Shown: positions 25,698-35,302, numbered from the stretch's first letter. The stretch: 64,000 bases of DNA from Bacteroidales bacterium (GCA_015060405.1 SUYN01000003.1:1-64000); one strand, 5' to 3'. Numbers and translations: made by a program. Notes: generated by a model from the sequence alone, not told the origin.

Positions 25698-26966
25698 TTA
25701 TACGTATATGAGTCTTGACAGGTTCGATCTGTCGAATATCCTTGTAGCCATTTCCTTGACATCTTCGGCTGTAATGGCTTCCACAAGTGACCTGTTCTCC
25801 TTTCCGGTGCTTACCTTGCCGTAAGCAAGCAGCCCCTTGCCCATTGACAGGCACTGTGTCTCACCGTTGTCGCTGCTTATTGCAAGCTGGCCCAGAAGCT
25901 GTTTCTTCGCTGCCTTGAGCTTGCGCTCGGACAGCGGCTCGGCCTGAAGCTTTCCTATTTCCTTGTCTATGGCCTTGAGACATTTGTCCAGATTCGCCTT
26001 GTCGCATCCGAGAGTTATGACGACGAGTCCGGTGTCTGAGAACTGCGTGTAGCCACATTCCACTGCATACACCCAGCCGTTCTTTTCCCTGAGGACAGAG
26101 TTGAGGATGGAATTCGTCGCCGGACCTCCCAATATGTTGCACAGCAGCACTGTGGCGAGTCTTTCCTTCTCCTCATATAATGAAGGCGCAAGTCCTCCTA
26201 TGACACAGTTGGCCTGGTGGTTTCTCTTGCTTATGGTCTTGTCGAACTGTTCTGCAGCCGGTGTAGAATAGTTTCCGCAGCGTTGAGGTGCATCTGTCCT
26301 TCCGGAGCACCCGGGCATGACCGGACAGGCCGCCGGGACTGTGCCGAAGTACTTTCCTGCAAGCTTGAGGATGTCCTTTTCCATACGTCCCTCATCTATG
26401 TCCGCTACTATGGTGAACGCCATCCTGCATGGCTGGAACTTGTCCTTCACAAACGCAAGAAGCTCTTCCCTCGAGATCTTCTTCACCGAAACCGTGGTTC
26501 CGAGGATGTTGCCGCTCAGAGGATGTCCCTTGAAGATCATCTCCTCGAATCTGTCATAGATGTCTTCGGAAGGGGTGTCCTTGTAGGAGTGTATCTCATC
26601 TATGACGACACCCTTTTCAAGCTGGATCTCATGCTCGGGGAATGTAGGACATGTGGCAAGCTCAAACAGCAGGGCGGCTGCCTTAGGAAGGTCCTCCTTG
26701 AGCACCGTGGCATGGAACACTATTTCCTCCTTGGTCGTGAAGGCGTTGAGCTCGCCTCCGAGGCGGTCGAGGTAACTGTTTATGGCAGAGGAGCTTCTGT
26801 GCTTGGTGCCTTTGAATATGGTGTGCTCGGTGAAATGCGCTATGCCGCAGTGGTAGCCCGCCTCGTCCCTTGTCCCGCACTTGATGCTCAAGGCGCAGTA
26901 GCCTACCGCAGAGCCGCTCCTTTTGACAGCATACTGTAATCCGCAATCTGCTTTGCCGCTAATCAT
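25698..26966 (-). CDS. M16 family zinc protease
   Basis: 422 residues, the size of single M16B subunits. The inverted zinc motif HFTEH (HxxEH) is in CGIAHFTEHTIFKGT near 40-55, with the downstream ligand Glu in EIVFHATVLKEDL / EKGVVIDEIHSYKD (near 110-120). The C-terminal half is the non-catalytic M16_C domain. No signal peptide, so probably cytoplasmic, as in related processing peptidases. Downstream of and overlapping by one base with the secreted 283-residue protein gene, so they are likely co-expressed. Confidence 0.92.
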   Translation of the reverse strand: MISGKADCGLQYAVKRSGSAVGYCALSIKCGTRDEAGYHCGIAHFTEHTIFKGTKHRSSSAINSYLDRLGGELNAFTTKEEIVFHATVLKEDLPKAAALLFELATCPTFPEHEIQLEKGVVIDEIHSYKDTPSEDIYDRFEEMIFKGHPLSGNILGTTVSVKKISREELLAFVKDKFQPCRMAFTIVADIDEGRMEKDILKLAGKYFGTVPAACPVMPGCSGRTDAPQRCGNYSTPAAEQFDKTISKRNHQANCVIGGLAPSLYEEKERLATVLLCNILGGPATNSILNSVLREKNGWVYAVECGYTQFSDTGLVVITLGCDKANLDKCLKAIDKEIGKLQAEPLSERKLKAAKKQLLGQLAISSDNGETQCLSMGKGLLAYGKVSTGKENRSLVEAITAEDVKEMATRIFDRSNLSRLIYV

Positions 26967-27817
26967 TATTTGTCCTTTTCTCCGTTCTTGATTATGTAGT
27001 CGAAGTCTTCAGGAAGGAAACCGACCCCGTATTTTTCTGAAATCCTGTGTCTGCGGAAGAAATAGAGCTCGTGTGTCTCCGCATTGATGAGGAGCTTGTA
27101 GCAGTAGGAACCGTTCACAGGCTCCGCAGGTGCCACCATGTAGCTTACCAGGGTTCCCGGAGTGTTGTCTATCAGGTACTGGTCCGCCTCATCCTCGTCA
27201 GCCATCACGAATCTTTCGTCAGATGCTCTCATGACGCGGTCCACGGACTTATTTATCTCATCTTCGAAGAAGACGATCTTCATGTCCTGTGCATTCTGCA
27301 TGTTCCGGGTGTACTTGCTCATTCCGAGATAGCCGTCAAAGTCGCTTTCCATTGATTTGAGGGTATGTTCCTGTATGATGTCCAGCAGGGCAGGAAGGAA
27401 TACGAGTTCGCGGCCGGAAGGGTATTCTACCGAAGCGTATGGCAGTGATATCACCTCCATCATGTTTCCGACGCTCTTCTTTGCGCCCTTGCCTCCCTTG
27501 ACCAGAGAGAGGAACTGTATTCCCGGAGCAGTCTCCTTCTTGAACTGTCCGAGGGTAGTTATGAGGAAATAGTACTGATTGTCAGTCTTCAGGGTCTCGA
27601 ATTCCTCCAGTGTGCAGAATTCATACGGGGAGATCCTCCATCTGAGAGCGATCTCTTCCTTAAGTATGGCGTCGTAGAAATCGTTGCCGTGGAGCACTAC
27701 CTTTGTGATCTTCTGTGTGAAGTCGCTGATCTTGACCTTCTTTGTGTCGATCTGTGCCTGAGCTGCCGCCAGCATCGGAACGAGGATGCCGGTCAGTATT
27801 ATAAGTAATCTTCTCAT
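26966..27817 (-). CDS. Conserved exported protein of unknown function
   Basis: 283 residues with a clear Sec signal peptide (LLIILTGILVPMLAAAQA). The mature part is mixed alpha/beta with no domain I recognise; KVVLHGNDFYDAILKEEIALRWRISPYEFCT resembles a conserved Bacteroidales protein of unknown role. The stop overlaps the M16 start (TAATG), indicating translational coupling. A periplasmic location follows from the signal peptide. No metal-binding or catalytic motif is apparent. Confidence 0.75.
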   Translation of the reverse strand: MRRLLIILTGILVPMLAAAQAQIDTKKVKISDFTQKITKVVLHGNDFYDAILKEEIALRWRISPYEFCTLEEFETLKTDNQYYFLITTLGQFKKETAPGIQFLSLVKGGKGAKKSVGNMMEVISLPYASVEYPSGRELVFLPALLDIIQEHTLKSMESDFDGYLGMSKYTRNMQNAQDMKIVFFEDEINKSVDRVMRASDERFVMADEDEADQYLIDNTPGTLVSYMVAPAEPVNGSYCYKLLINAETHELYFFRRHRISEKYGVGFLPEDFDYIIKNGEKDK

Positions 27818-27870
27818 TGTCTGTTTCAGTTGTTTTATGGATCAGGGTGCAAAGTTAACAAAAATAGTGC

Positions 27871-27878
27871 TATCTTTG
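27871..27878 (+). promoter_or_regulatory. -7 promoter box for dnaX
   Basis: TATCTTTG matches TAnnTTTG and lies 16-22 bp before the candidate dnaX starts, implying a very short leader. Confidence 0.6.
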
Positions 27879-27893
27879 TAAATTGACCAAAGA

Positions 27894-29687
27894 ATGGATA
27901 TGTCACAGTATATAGTATCAGCAAGAAAGTACAGACCTGATTCCTTCGGAACACTCATAGGACAGGACAATATCGCCCGGACTCTCAAGAATTCCATCCT
28001 GAGAGGACAGCTGGCGCATGCCTACCTCTTCTGCGGACCGCGTGGCGTGGGCAAGACCACCACAGCGCGAATCTTCGCAAAGATGATCAACTGCTCCAAT
28101 CCTTCAGAGGATATGGAACCATGCGGCACCTGTGAGTCGTGCCAGTCTTTCGCTGAAGGCCGTTCGTACTGCATCCACGAGCTTGATGCCGCGTCGAACA
28201 ACGGTGTGGAGGACATCAAGACTCTGATGGACCAGGTCCGTGTGCCTCCTCAGGTCGGAAACTACAGCGTGTACATCATCGACGAGGTCCATATGCTGTC
28301 GCAGGCAGCCTTCAATGCCTTCCTCAAGACCTTGGAAGAACCGCCTGCACATGCCATATTCATTCTTGCGACGACAGAGAAGCACAAGATCCTTCCTACC
28401 ATTCTTTCGCGTTGCCAGACCTACGACTTCAACAGGATCACCGTCGACAATATAGTCAGGAACCTGCGCATGGTCGCTTCAAGCGAGGGAGTGAGCATTG
28501 ATGACGAGTCTCTCCATGTGATAGCCCACAAGGCTGACGGTGCCATGAGGGACGCCCTTACCATCTTCGACCAGACGGTGGCCTTCTGCGGAACTGACGT
28601 CAGGTATCATGACGTGCTCCGCAATCTGAACGTGCTGGACTATGAGTACAGCTTCTCGCTGGTGGATGCATTCCTCAGAGGAGACTATCCTTCAGCCCTT
28701 CTTGCTTTTGACGAGATACTTACAAAAGGTTTCAATGCCCTCCACTTCGTTGCGGCTCTGTCTTCCCACCTGCGCGACCTTATAGTCAGCAAGAGCGGGG
28801 GACTCGGTGCCTTGCTCGAACTTCCGGAGTCTCTGAAGATGAAATATAAGGAACAGGCGGACAGGTGTCCTCTTCCGTTCCTCTATGAGGGACTTTCCAT
28901 CACGACACAGTGCGAGTCGGGCTATAAGGCGAGTGTGAATCCGCGCCTGCACATCGAATTCGCCCTCATGCGTCTGAGCTTCATATGCAACAGAGAGGCG
29001 GTTTCCGCACCGGCTGCAACGGCATCTCCAGCAGTCTCGGCTGTCTCTGCTGTCCATGCCGCCCCTGCTGTCCCTGCCGCCCCAGCGGCTCCAGTGGCCA
29101 AGCCACAGCCAGCCGCTCCTGCTGCAACGCCAGCACCGGCTCCATCACCGGCTCCTGCGCCGGCTCCATCACCTGCTCCCGCAGCTGATGAGCAGCCTCG
29201 CGAGCGCCGCCAGCGTTCGTCCAGAGGAGCTGCAGCTTCACTTACCATGAAGGCTGTGATGGATGACCGGCCGGCAGTCGAGACTGTAGTGGAAGCAGCT
29301 GATGTGCCGCTGCCGTCAGACGAGATGTTGAAGTCGAAGTGGCCTGAACTGGCTCAGATATATGCCGCAAAGCAGCCGCGCCTGTCAAGCATGCTGTCTA
29401 CATCGGTTCTGACCATCACTTCCGATGATGAATTCAAGACAGTGACCTTCAGGGTGGTGAACGAAGCCCAGAAGGCATGGGTGGAGTCCAAGCTCCTGCA
29501 CGATCTCGAAGGCAACTACCGCAGGCTTGTGAATTCCATGAAGGTCTACCTGCGTGTGGAGATAGCGCCGGAAGAGGCTGCTCAGGAGAAGGTGGCGTAC
29601 ATGCCGAGCGATCAGGCAAAGGAACTGATGGCAAAGAATGATGAGGTGAAGAGCCTCGTGAAGGATTTGGGACTGGATATAAAATAA
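27894..29687 (+). CDS. dnaX: DNA polymerase III subunit gamma/tau
   Basis: 597 residues; ATG 27900 is an alternative start. Clamp-loader ATPase. Seen: YIVSARKYRPDSFGTLIGQDNI, Walker A GPRGVGKTTTARIFA near 46, zinc site CSNPSEDMEPCGTCESC near 65-82, Walker B region IIDEVHMLSQAAFNAFLKTLEEPP near 125, and the SRC motif ILSRCQTYDF near 168. Residues ~370-450 form an Ala/Pro-rich linker (repeated PAPSPAPAPA), then a C-terminal domain (~480-597), the probable tau region binding the polymerase. No conserved frameshift slippery sequence was noticed, so gamma production is uncertain. Confidence 0.95.
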   Translation: MDMSQYIVSARKYRPDSFGTLIGQDNIARTLKNSILRGQLAHAYLFCGPRGVGKTTTARIFAKMINCSNPSEDMEPCGTCESCQSFAEGRSYCIHELDAASNNGVEDIKTLMDQVRVPPQVGNYSVYIIDEVHMLSQAAFNAFLKTLEEPPAHAIFILATTEKHKILPTILSRCQTYDFNRITVDNIVRNLRMVASSEGVSIDDESLHVIAHKADGAMRDALTIFDQTVAFCGTDVRYHDVLRNLNVLDYEYSFSLVDAFLRGDYPSALLAFDEILTKGFNALHFVAALSSHLRDLIVSKSGGLGALLELPESLKMKYKEQADRCPLPFLYEGLSITTQCESGYKASVNPRLHIEFALMRLSFICNREAVSAPAATASPAVSAVSAVHAAPAVPAAPAAPVAKPQPAAPAATPAPAPSPAPAPAPSPAPAADEQPRERRQRSSRGAAASLTMKAVMDDRPAVETVVEAADVPLPSDEMLKSKWPELAQIYAAKQPRLSSMLSTSVLTITSDDEFKTVTFRVVNEAQKAWVESKLLHDLEGNYRRLVNSMKVYLRVEIAPEEAAQEKVAYMPSDQAKELMAKNDEVKSLVKDLGLDIK

Positions 29688-29696
29688 GTTTACAGG

Positions 29697-30509
29697 ATGA
29701 AACTTCGTTGCGAAAACCTTGTTAAGAAATATGGACCGAGGACGGTCGTGAAAGGAGTCTCGATGGAAGTCGAGCAGGGTGAGATTGTAGGATTTCTCGG
29801 ACCTAACGGAGCCGGAAAGACTACAAGCTTCTACATGATAACAGGTCTTGTGGTGCCTAATGCCGGAAAGATATATCTTGATGATGAGGACATTACGAAA
29901 CTGCCTATGTTCAAGCGTTCGCAGAAGGGTGTGGGCTACCTTGCCCAGGAGGCGTCCGTATTCAGACATATGACAGTGGAGGACAACATCATGTCGGTGA
30001 TGGAGATGTCCAGGCAGTTCACCAAGGCCGAGCGCAAGCAGCGTCTTGAGGATCTCCTTGACGAGTTCAACCTCCACAAGGTCCGCAAGAGCAAGGGAAT
30101 CCAGCTTTCAGGAGGAGAGCGCCGCCGCTGCGAGATCGCGCGCGCACTGGCCATCGACCCTAAGTTCATCCTTCTCGACGAGCCTTTTGCCGGTGTGGAC
30201 CCTATCGCTGTGGAAGACATCCAGTACATCATCGCGAAGCTGAAGTACAAGAACATCGGAGTCATCATCACAGACCACAATGTGGGAGAAACCCTTGCCA
30301 TCATAGACAGGGCATATCTTCTTTATGAGGGATCCATCCTTCAGAGCGGCACTCCGGAGGCTCTGGCGGCAGATGATGAGGTCCGTACGAAATACCTCGG
30401 CTCCAACTTCGTCCTCAAGCGTTCTGCAGCCTTCCTCCGCGCAGAGGCGGGCGGCCCCCAGCGAATCAACACTGCGAAGGAGCACCAGGAGGCGGAAAAA
30501 CAGCAGTAA
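29697..30509 (+). CDS. lptB: LPS export ABC transporter ATPase LptB
   Basis: 270 residues. Powers LptFG-driven extraction of lipopolysaccharide from the inner membrane. Walker A GPNGAGKTTSFYM near 37, LptB-type Q-loop and YLAQEASVFRHMTV near 82-95, signature QLSGGERRRCEIARAL near 138, Walker B FILLDEPFAGVDP near 160 and switch His in IITDHNVGETL near 195. The C-terminal ~30 residues beyond the usual end are a charged extension. Starts 9 bp after dnaX; its stop lies 12 bp from the convergent U32 gene. Confidence 0.93.
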   Translation: MKLRCENLVKKYGPRTVVKGVSMEVEQGEIVGFLGPNGAGKTTSFYMITGLVVPNAGKIYLDDEDITKLPMFKRSQKGVGYLAQEASVFRHMTVEDNIMSVMEMSRQFTKAERKQRLEDLLDEFNLHKVRKSKGIQLSGGERRRCEIARALAIDPKFILLDEPFAGVDPIAVEDIQYIIAKLKYKNIGVIITDHNVGETLAIIDRAYLLYEGSILQSGTPEALAADDEVRTKYLGSNFVLKRSAAFLRAEAGGPQRINTAKEHQEAEKQQ

Positions 30510-30521
30510 TCGGATTCTTTC

Positions 30522-31868
30522 CTATTCTTCAGGCCAGATGTAGACTTTGTCGGAACGGCGGAGTCTGTTCTCTTCCATTGCCTTGCAGGCGGACTCGCTG
30601 CATCCGTCGCCGCACAGGCCGAGCGATTCTTCGCGTGCGCCCGGAACCACTTTGCTCCAGTCTATCGGAATGGAACAGTATGTGCCCTTGGATGCTTCCT
30701 GTACAGGTTTCAGGTCCACTCGGATCTCTGGAACGGTGTATTCGACACAGCCTGAAGTCGGTCCTATGATGAGGATCTTGTCGCCCACCTTGAGCGGGTA
30801 CGATTCCACGAGGATCTCTGCGACTCCCAGCTTCCCGAACCAGTTGGTGATCTTGCCGCAGTAGGCTTTCTTGCGCGTGGCGGTGCTTCCGTAGACGTCG
30901 CACCATTCGCCAAGACGCGCTCCCTGATAGTAGCCGTCCCAGAAGCCTCTGTTGAACACCTCCATGAGCTCGGCCTTCATCTTTGTGCCGAGTTCCGCGG
31001 TGTAGGTCCCGTCACATACGGCGTCTGCCGCACGGCGGTAGCATGATGCCACCCTCTTGACATATTCGGCAGAACGCGCCCTTCCCTCTATCTTGAATAC
31101 GGTCACTCCCGCATCGATTATCTTGTCCATGAACTCAATGGTGCAGAGGTCTTTAGGTGACATTATATATTTGTTGTCTATCTCGAGCTCCATGCCTGTC
31201 TCCCTGTCCTGCACCTTGTAGGCGCGGCGGCATAGCTGGTAGCATGAACCTCTGTTTGCTGATGCCCCATATTCATGAAGGCTGAGGTAGCATTTGCCGG
31301 AAATCGCCATGCAGAGGGCTCCGTGAGCGAACATCTCGATTTCGACCAGGCGTCCTGACGGGCCACATATCTGCTCCTTGTCGATGATGCTCTTTATCTC
31401 CTTCACCTGACCGAGATTGAGCTCTCTGGCAAGGACTATGACATCGGCGAACTGGGCATAGAACCTCAGCGCTTCAGCATTCGATATGCTCAGCTGTGTC
31501 GAGATGTGCACTTCCACTCCTATCTGACGGGCATAGAGGATGGCTGCCATGTCGGAGGCTATGACTGCGGAGATGCCTGCCTCTCTGGCGGCGTCGAGGG
31601 TCTTCCTCATGTCCTCCAGGTCTTCTCCAAAGAGGGCTATGTTCAAGGTGAGATAGGTCTTGACGTTGTGCTCGGAACAGATCCGGACTATCTCCTTGAG
31701 GTCGGTCATCTTGAAGTTGTTGGCCGAGTGCGACCTCATGTTGAGTTTCTCCACTCCGAAATATACCGAGTCTGCTCCACCCTGTATGGCGGCCTGAAGG
31801 CATTCGAAGTTGCCGGCAGGAGCCATTATCTCAAGGGCCTTCCTGTTGTTGCTCATATTCTCCATCAT
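30522..31868 (-). CDS. Peptidase U32 family protein (TrhP/YegQ-like)
   Basis: 448 residues. N-terminal U32 domain with EIMAPAGNFECLQAAIQGGADSVYFG near 12-37. The conserved Cys cluster GALCMAISGKCYLS near 180 and NRGSCYQLCRRAY near 205 corresponds to the iron-sulfur-type site of the YegQ/TrhP group, required for 5-hydroxyuridine formation in tRNA. Long considered a protease family (collagenase-like), but the tRNA hydroxylation role is better supported for this subgroup. Its start overlaps the end of the prenyl synthase gene by four bases, so they are coupled. Without a tree I cannot separate TrhP from RlhA-type members. Confidence 0.85.
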   Translation of the reverse strand: MMENMSNNRKALEIMAPAGNFECLQAAIQGGADSVYFGVEKLNMRSHSANNFKMTDLKEIVRICSEHNVKTYLTLNIALFGEDLEDMRKTLDAAREAGISAVIASDMAAILYARQIGVEVHISTQLSISNAEALRFYAQFADVIVLARELNLGQVKEIKSIIDKEQICGPSGRLVEIEMFAHGALCMAISGKCYLSLHEYGASANRGSCYQLCRRAYKVQDRETGMELEIDNKYIMSPKDLCTIEFMDKIIDAGVTVFKIEGRARSAEYVKRVASCYRRAADAVCDGTYTAELGTKMKAELMEVFNRGFWDGYYQGARLGEWCDVYGSTATRKKAYCGKITNWFGKLGVAEILVESYPLKVGDKILIIGPTSGCVEYTVPEIRVDLKPVQEASKGTYCSIPIDWSKVVPGAREESLGLCGDGCSESACKAMEENRLRRSDKVYIWPEE

Positions 31869-32869
31869 TTAGCTCTTCCAATCAGTTTCTTTGCGTAGTT
31901 TTCCAATAGTGCAGCCTTTGCCGGATCCAGCCCGAGTTCAGAGATATATCCCATGGCCTTTGCGTTCAGCCTGATGATTTCCTGCCTTGCTTCTCCGCCT
32001 ATTTCAAGATTGTCATATATGGCCTTGACCGTCCCGATCTTGGCCTGCCTCTGGTCAGCGGTTTCTACAGGCATGGACATGGCCGCAATGAGGGTGGTGC
32101 ATGATTCCCCGGCCTTTTCAAACGCACGGGTCATGAGCCAGCTCTTCTTGTTGTTCACGATGTCGCCTCCGATGGCTTTCCCGAACACTGCAGGATCTCC
32201 GTAGGTGTCAAGCCAGTCGTCCGCGATCTGGAATGCCAGACCGAGATTGTAGCCGAAGCTGTACAGACGGTCGCAATCTTCCTCCGATGCACCGGCTATG
32301 AGGGCTCCCATCTTGGCCGAGCAAGCGATCAGGACAGCTGTCTTCAGTCCGATCATCTTCATGTAGTCAGACATAGGGACACATTCCTTGTCTTCGAAAT
32401 CCATGTCGAACTGCTGGCCGTCGCAGACTTGTGCCGCAGTGGTGGAGAATAGGTCAAGGGCCCGGGAAAGGACAGCTGCGGGAGCCTTGGCTATCCTCTT
32501 GTAGCTGTCGATGGCCATGACATCTCCCGATAGGATCGCGGTGTTCTCGTTCCACTTCCTGTATACGGTAGGAACGCCGCGTCTGATGTCAGCCTTGTCC
32601 ATTATGTCGTCATGGATGAGCGTGAAGCTGTGGAAGACTTCCAGGGCAGCTGCCGGCTGGAGGATGCTCTCGTCAAGGTCACCGTCCCTGTACAGTGAAT
32701 ATGTCAGAAGACACAGATGTGGACGGATGCGTTTTCCACCTATGTTTATCATGTATCTCAGAGGGTCGTACAGCCCTTCCGGCTCGCGTGTGAATTCGAG
32801 ACCGTCAAACAGGTCCTTCACTGCCTTTTCGATGTTGCTTTCTGTCATCATACGGCTTGTCATTGTCAA
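31865..32869 (-). CDS. Trans-polyprenyl diphosphate synthase
   Basis: 334 residues, perhaps starting a few codons later at one of two further ATGs. Condenses isopentenyl diphosphate with allylic diphosphates to make the long side chain of menaquinone or similar. First Asp-rich motif LIHDDIMDKADIRRG near 85, second QIADDWLDTYGDP near 215, and GKRIRPHLCLL near 45 for the diphosphate. Product length cannot be judged by eye. Divergent from rsgA. Confidence 0.92.
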   Translation of the reverse strand: MTMTSRMMTESNIEKAVKDLFDGLEFTREPEGLYDPLRYMINIGGKRIRPHLCLLTYSLYRDGDLDESILQPAAALEVFHSFTLIHDDIMDKADIRRGVPTVYRKWNENTAILSGDVMAIDSYKRIAKAPAAVLSRALDLFSTTAAQVCDGQQFDMDFEDKECVPMSDYMKMIGLKTAVLIACSAKMGALIAGASEEDCDRLYSFGYNLGLAFQIADDWLDTYGDPAVFGKAIGGDIVNNKKSWLMTRAFEKAGESCTTLIAAMSMPVETADQRQAKIGTVKAIYDNLEIGGEARQEIIRLNAKAMGYISELGLDPAKAALLENYAKKLIGRAK

Positions 32870-32908
32870 GTATATCGCACAAAGTTAGTGATAAAAATGG
32901 ATTTTCAC

Positions 32909-32916
32909 TATCTTTG
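32909..32916 (+). promoter_or_regulatory. -7 promoter box for rsgA
   Basis: TATCTTTG matches TAnnTTTG, 17 bp before the ATG at 32934, so rsgA has a very short leader. Confidence 0.6.
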
Positions 32917-32933
32917 CACTTCTATAAGTCTCT

Positions 32934-33905
32934 ATGTCGATGAAGGGAGAAGCAACGGTTGTAAAACATACGGGAAGCCATTACATGCTTTCCCGACTTC
33001 CGGACTGGGACCTCTTTCCTGCGGTCCTCAGGGGTAAGATACGTCTGAAAGGCAGCAGCGCCACAAATCCTGTGGCCGTGGGTGATGTGGTGTCTTTTGA
33101 AGCTGAAGTTCCGGAGTCTGATGCTCCAATGGCAGAAGCCGTGACAATCGTGAATCCGGCTGTGATCACTTCCATCCGCCCGCGTTCGAATTATGTCATC
33201 CGCAAGTCCACCAATCTTTCCCGTCAGTCCCACATCATAGCCGCGAATGTGGACCGTGCCTTTCTTGTCATCACCATCGATTATCCTCAGGTGAAGCTGC
33301 CTTTCCTTGACAGGCTCCTGGTCACCTGCGAGGTGTATAATGTACCTGCGACCATAGTCCTGAACAAATGCGACCTTTACGGACCGGAGCATGCCGACAT
33401 GCTTGCGGCCTTCCATGACATATACGAAGGTGCAGGCTATCCCATAATTGAGGTTTCCGCCCACACCGGTCAGGGAGTCGATGAGCTCCGGGACATGGTG
33501 AAGGGGAACATATCGCTCTTCTCCGGAGTCTCCGGAGTCGGCAAGTCCTCTCTCATAAAGGCTTTGGATCCGTCCTTGGAGCCACGTGTGGGGGAGATTT
33601 CCGATGCACACGAGCAGGGTCGTCATACGACCACATTCTATGAAATGTACAGTCTTGCAACCGGCGGCTTCATCATAGACACTCCCGGCATCAGGGGCTT
33701 CGGCCTGGTCGACCTGAAGAAGGAGGAGATTGCCCTGTATTTCCCGGAGATGCTGGAGGCGGCGCAGAACTGCCGTTTCACCCCATGCACCCACACCCAT
33801 GAGCCGGGCTGCGCCGTAAAGGAAGCCGTAGAGGCCGGGGAGATAAGCTATGACCGCTATTCCTCTTATCTCGGAATGCTGGAAGAGGAGGGTAAATATA
33901 GGTAG
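32934..33905 (+). CDS. rsgA: Ribosome small subunit GTPase RsgA
   Basis: 323 residues. A circularly permuted GTPase acting late in 30S maturation. N-terminal OB fold (~1-75); G4 motif LNKCDLYG near 142 precedes G1 GVSGVGKSSLIKAL near 198, and G3 DTPGIRGFG near 247, the permuted order typical of RsgA. The C-terminal zinc knuckle is NCRFTPCTHTHEPGCAV near 278-295. A REP-like palindrome starts directly after the stop codon. Confidence 0.95.
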   Translation: MSMKGEATVVKHTGSHYMLSRLPDWDLFPAVLRGKIRLKGSSATNPVAVGDVVSFEAEVPESDAPMAEAVTIVNPAVITSIRPRSNYVIRKSTNLSRQSHIIAANVDRAFLVITIDYPQVKLPFLDRLLVTCEVYNVPATIVLNKCDLYGPEHADMLAAFHDIYEGAGYPIIEVSAHTGQGVDELRDMVKGNISLFSGVSGVGKSSLIKALDPSLEPRVGEISDAHEQGRHTTTFYEMYSLATGGFIIDTPGIRGFGLVDLKKEEIALYFPEMLEAAQNCRFTPCTHTHEPGCAVKEAVEAGEISYDRYSSYLGMLEEEGKYR

Positions 33906-33932
33906 AGATCCCCAATCAGGCCGGGGATGACG
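33906..33932 (-). repeat. REP-like palindrome filling the rsgA-MATE gap
   Basis: On the minus strand it reads CGTCATCCCCGGCCTGATTG followed by GGGATCT. It begins at the base after the rsgA stop and ends two bases before the next ATG, so it makes up nearly the whole intercistronic region. Same family as 57449 and 61316. Confidence 0.75.
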
Positions 33933-33934
33933 TT

Positions 33935-35302
33935 ATGAAGACGATCAACAAGGACATACTCAAGCTTGCTCTGCCGAGCATATTGGCTAACATCACCGTA
34001 CCTCTGGTAGGCATGGCGGACATTGCGGTTGCGGGTCATCTTGATGCCAGCGCGGCAACGATGATCGGTGGCATAGCGATAGGCACCATGCTCTTCGATC
34101 TCCTGTACTGGAACTTTGGCTTTCTGCGTGTCGGCACCGGGGGACTGACGGCCCAGGCCTATGGAAAGGCAGACCTCAGGGAGTGCGCGAGAATCCTGAC
34201 AAGGTCGCTGGGAATATCTCTGGCCTGCGCCCTGCTGCTTGTTTCGATACAATGGTTCTTTGTCAAAGGGGCCTTTCTTTTCATAGACTGCACTCCTGAA
34301 GTCCGTGAGCTGGCGTCGGAATATTTCTTCATCCGCATCTGGGCTGCCCCGGCGACCTTGAGCCTGATGGCCTTCAAGGGCTGGTTCATAGGCATGCAGG
34401 ACAGCGTGAGTTCAATGGCGGTGGATCTGACCGTCAACGGCATGAATGTGCTTATGAGCATAGTCCTTGCGCTGGGAATCAGGCCTTTAGGCTATGAGGG
34501 AATGGGATTTGCCGGCATAGCGGCCGGGACGGTGGCTGCCCAGTATTCAGGTCTGGCTGTGGCAGTGGTGCTGATGATGTCCGGATATTGGAGGAACACG
34601 GTGTCCACTCTCAGGCTTTCCGGACTGAAAGATGTGTTCAGAGGCAGCGAGACCCGACGTTTCTTTGTGATGAACAGGGATCTCTTCATCAGGTCTCTCT
34701 GCTTCATCGCCATATATATCGGCTTCACCGTGATTTCCGCACGATACGGCGACCTTCTGCTTGCAGTCTGCTCTATAATGATGAAGCTTCTGATGATATT
34801 CTCATATTTCACAGACGGCTTCGCCTATGCCGGGGAGGCCTTGACGGGCAGATATATAGGTGCGGGTGACCGCGTGATGCTCCGCCAGACGGTAAAGTGG
34901 ACATTTGTCTGGAGCATGTCCATCGCTGCCGTGTTCATGGGAATATATCATTTCGCCGGAGTGCCCATGCTGAGGATGATGACATCCGATGTCCAGGTCA
35001 TCGAGGCCGCGGGTGAATATCTTCCGTGGCTGCTCCTGATGCCGGTGGCCGGATGTGCCGCCTTCACCTGGGACGGCATATATATAGGAGCAACAGCATC
35101 GAAGGACATGCGTGATTCGATGCTGCTGGCTGTTGTTTCCTTTGTACTTGTATGGGGCTGCGGAATCCTGGCGATGAAGTCGTTCGGCTATGAGGGGCCG
35201 GAATACGACACCTTGGCCGTACATGTGCTCATGGCTGCATATTTCGCCCACCTGCTGGCCCGGACCGTCTATCTTTCCGTGCGTTACCGCAAGACTATCT
35301 GA
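33935..35302 (+). CDS. MATE family efflux transporter
   Basis: 455 residues with about 12 membrane helices in two related halves. The first helix region LALPSILANITVPLVGMADIAVAGH is the MATE signature, and the second half repeats it (residues ~235-455). It belongs to the DinF-like branch common in Bacteroidota. Expected to export drugs or metabolites with Na+ or H+ coupling; substrate unknown. Its stop overlaps the end of the convergent SGNH hydrolase gene by eight bases. Confidence 0.92.
   Translation: MKTINKDILKLALPSILANITVPLVGMADIAVAGHLDASAATMIGGIAIGTMLFDLLYWNFGFLRVGTGGLTAQAYGKADLRECARILTRSLGISLACALLLVSIQWFFVKGAFLFIDCTPEVRELASEYFFIRIWAAPATLSLMAFKGWFIGMQDSVSSMAVDLTVNGMNVLMSIVLALGIRPLGYEGMGFAGIAAGTVAAQYSGLAVAVVLMMSGYWRNTVSTLRLSGLKDVFRGSETRRFFVMNRDLFIRSLCFIAIYIGFTVISARYGDLLLAVCSIMMKLLMIFSYFTDGFAYAGEALTGRYIGAGDRVMLRQTVKWTFVWSMSIAAVFMGIYHFAGVPMLRMMTSDVQVIEAAGEYLPWLLLMPVAGCAAFTWDGIYIGATASKDMRDSMLLAVVSFVLVWGCGILAMKSFGYEGPEYDTLAVHVLMAAYFAHLLARTVYLSVRYRKTI

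Noticed and set aside
28922..29248. Ala/Gly-rich minus-strand frames opposite dnaX
   Set aside because: They are the complement of the repeated Ala/Pro linker of DnaX.
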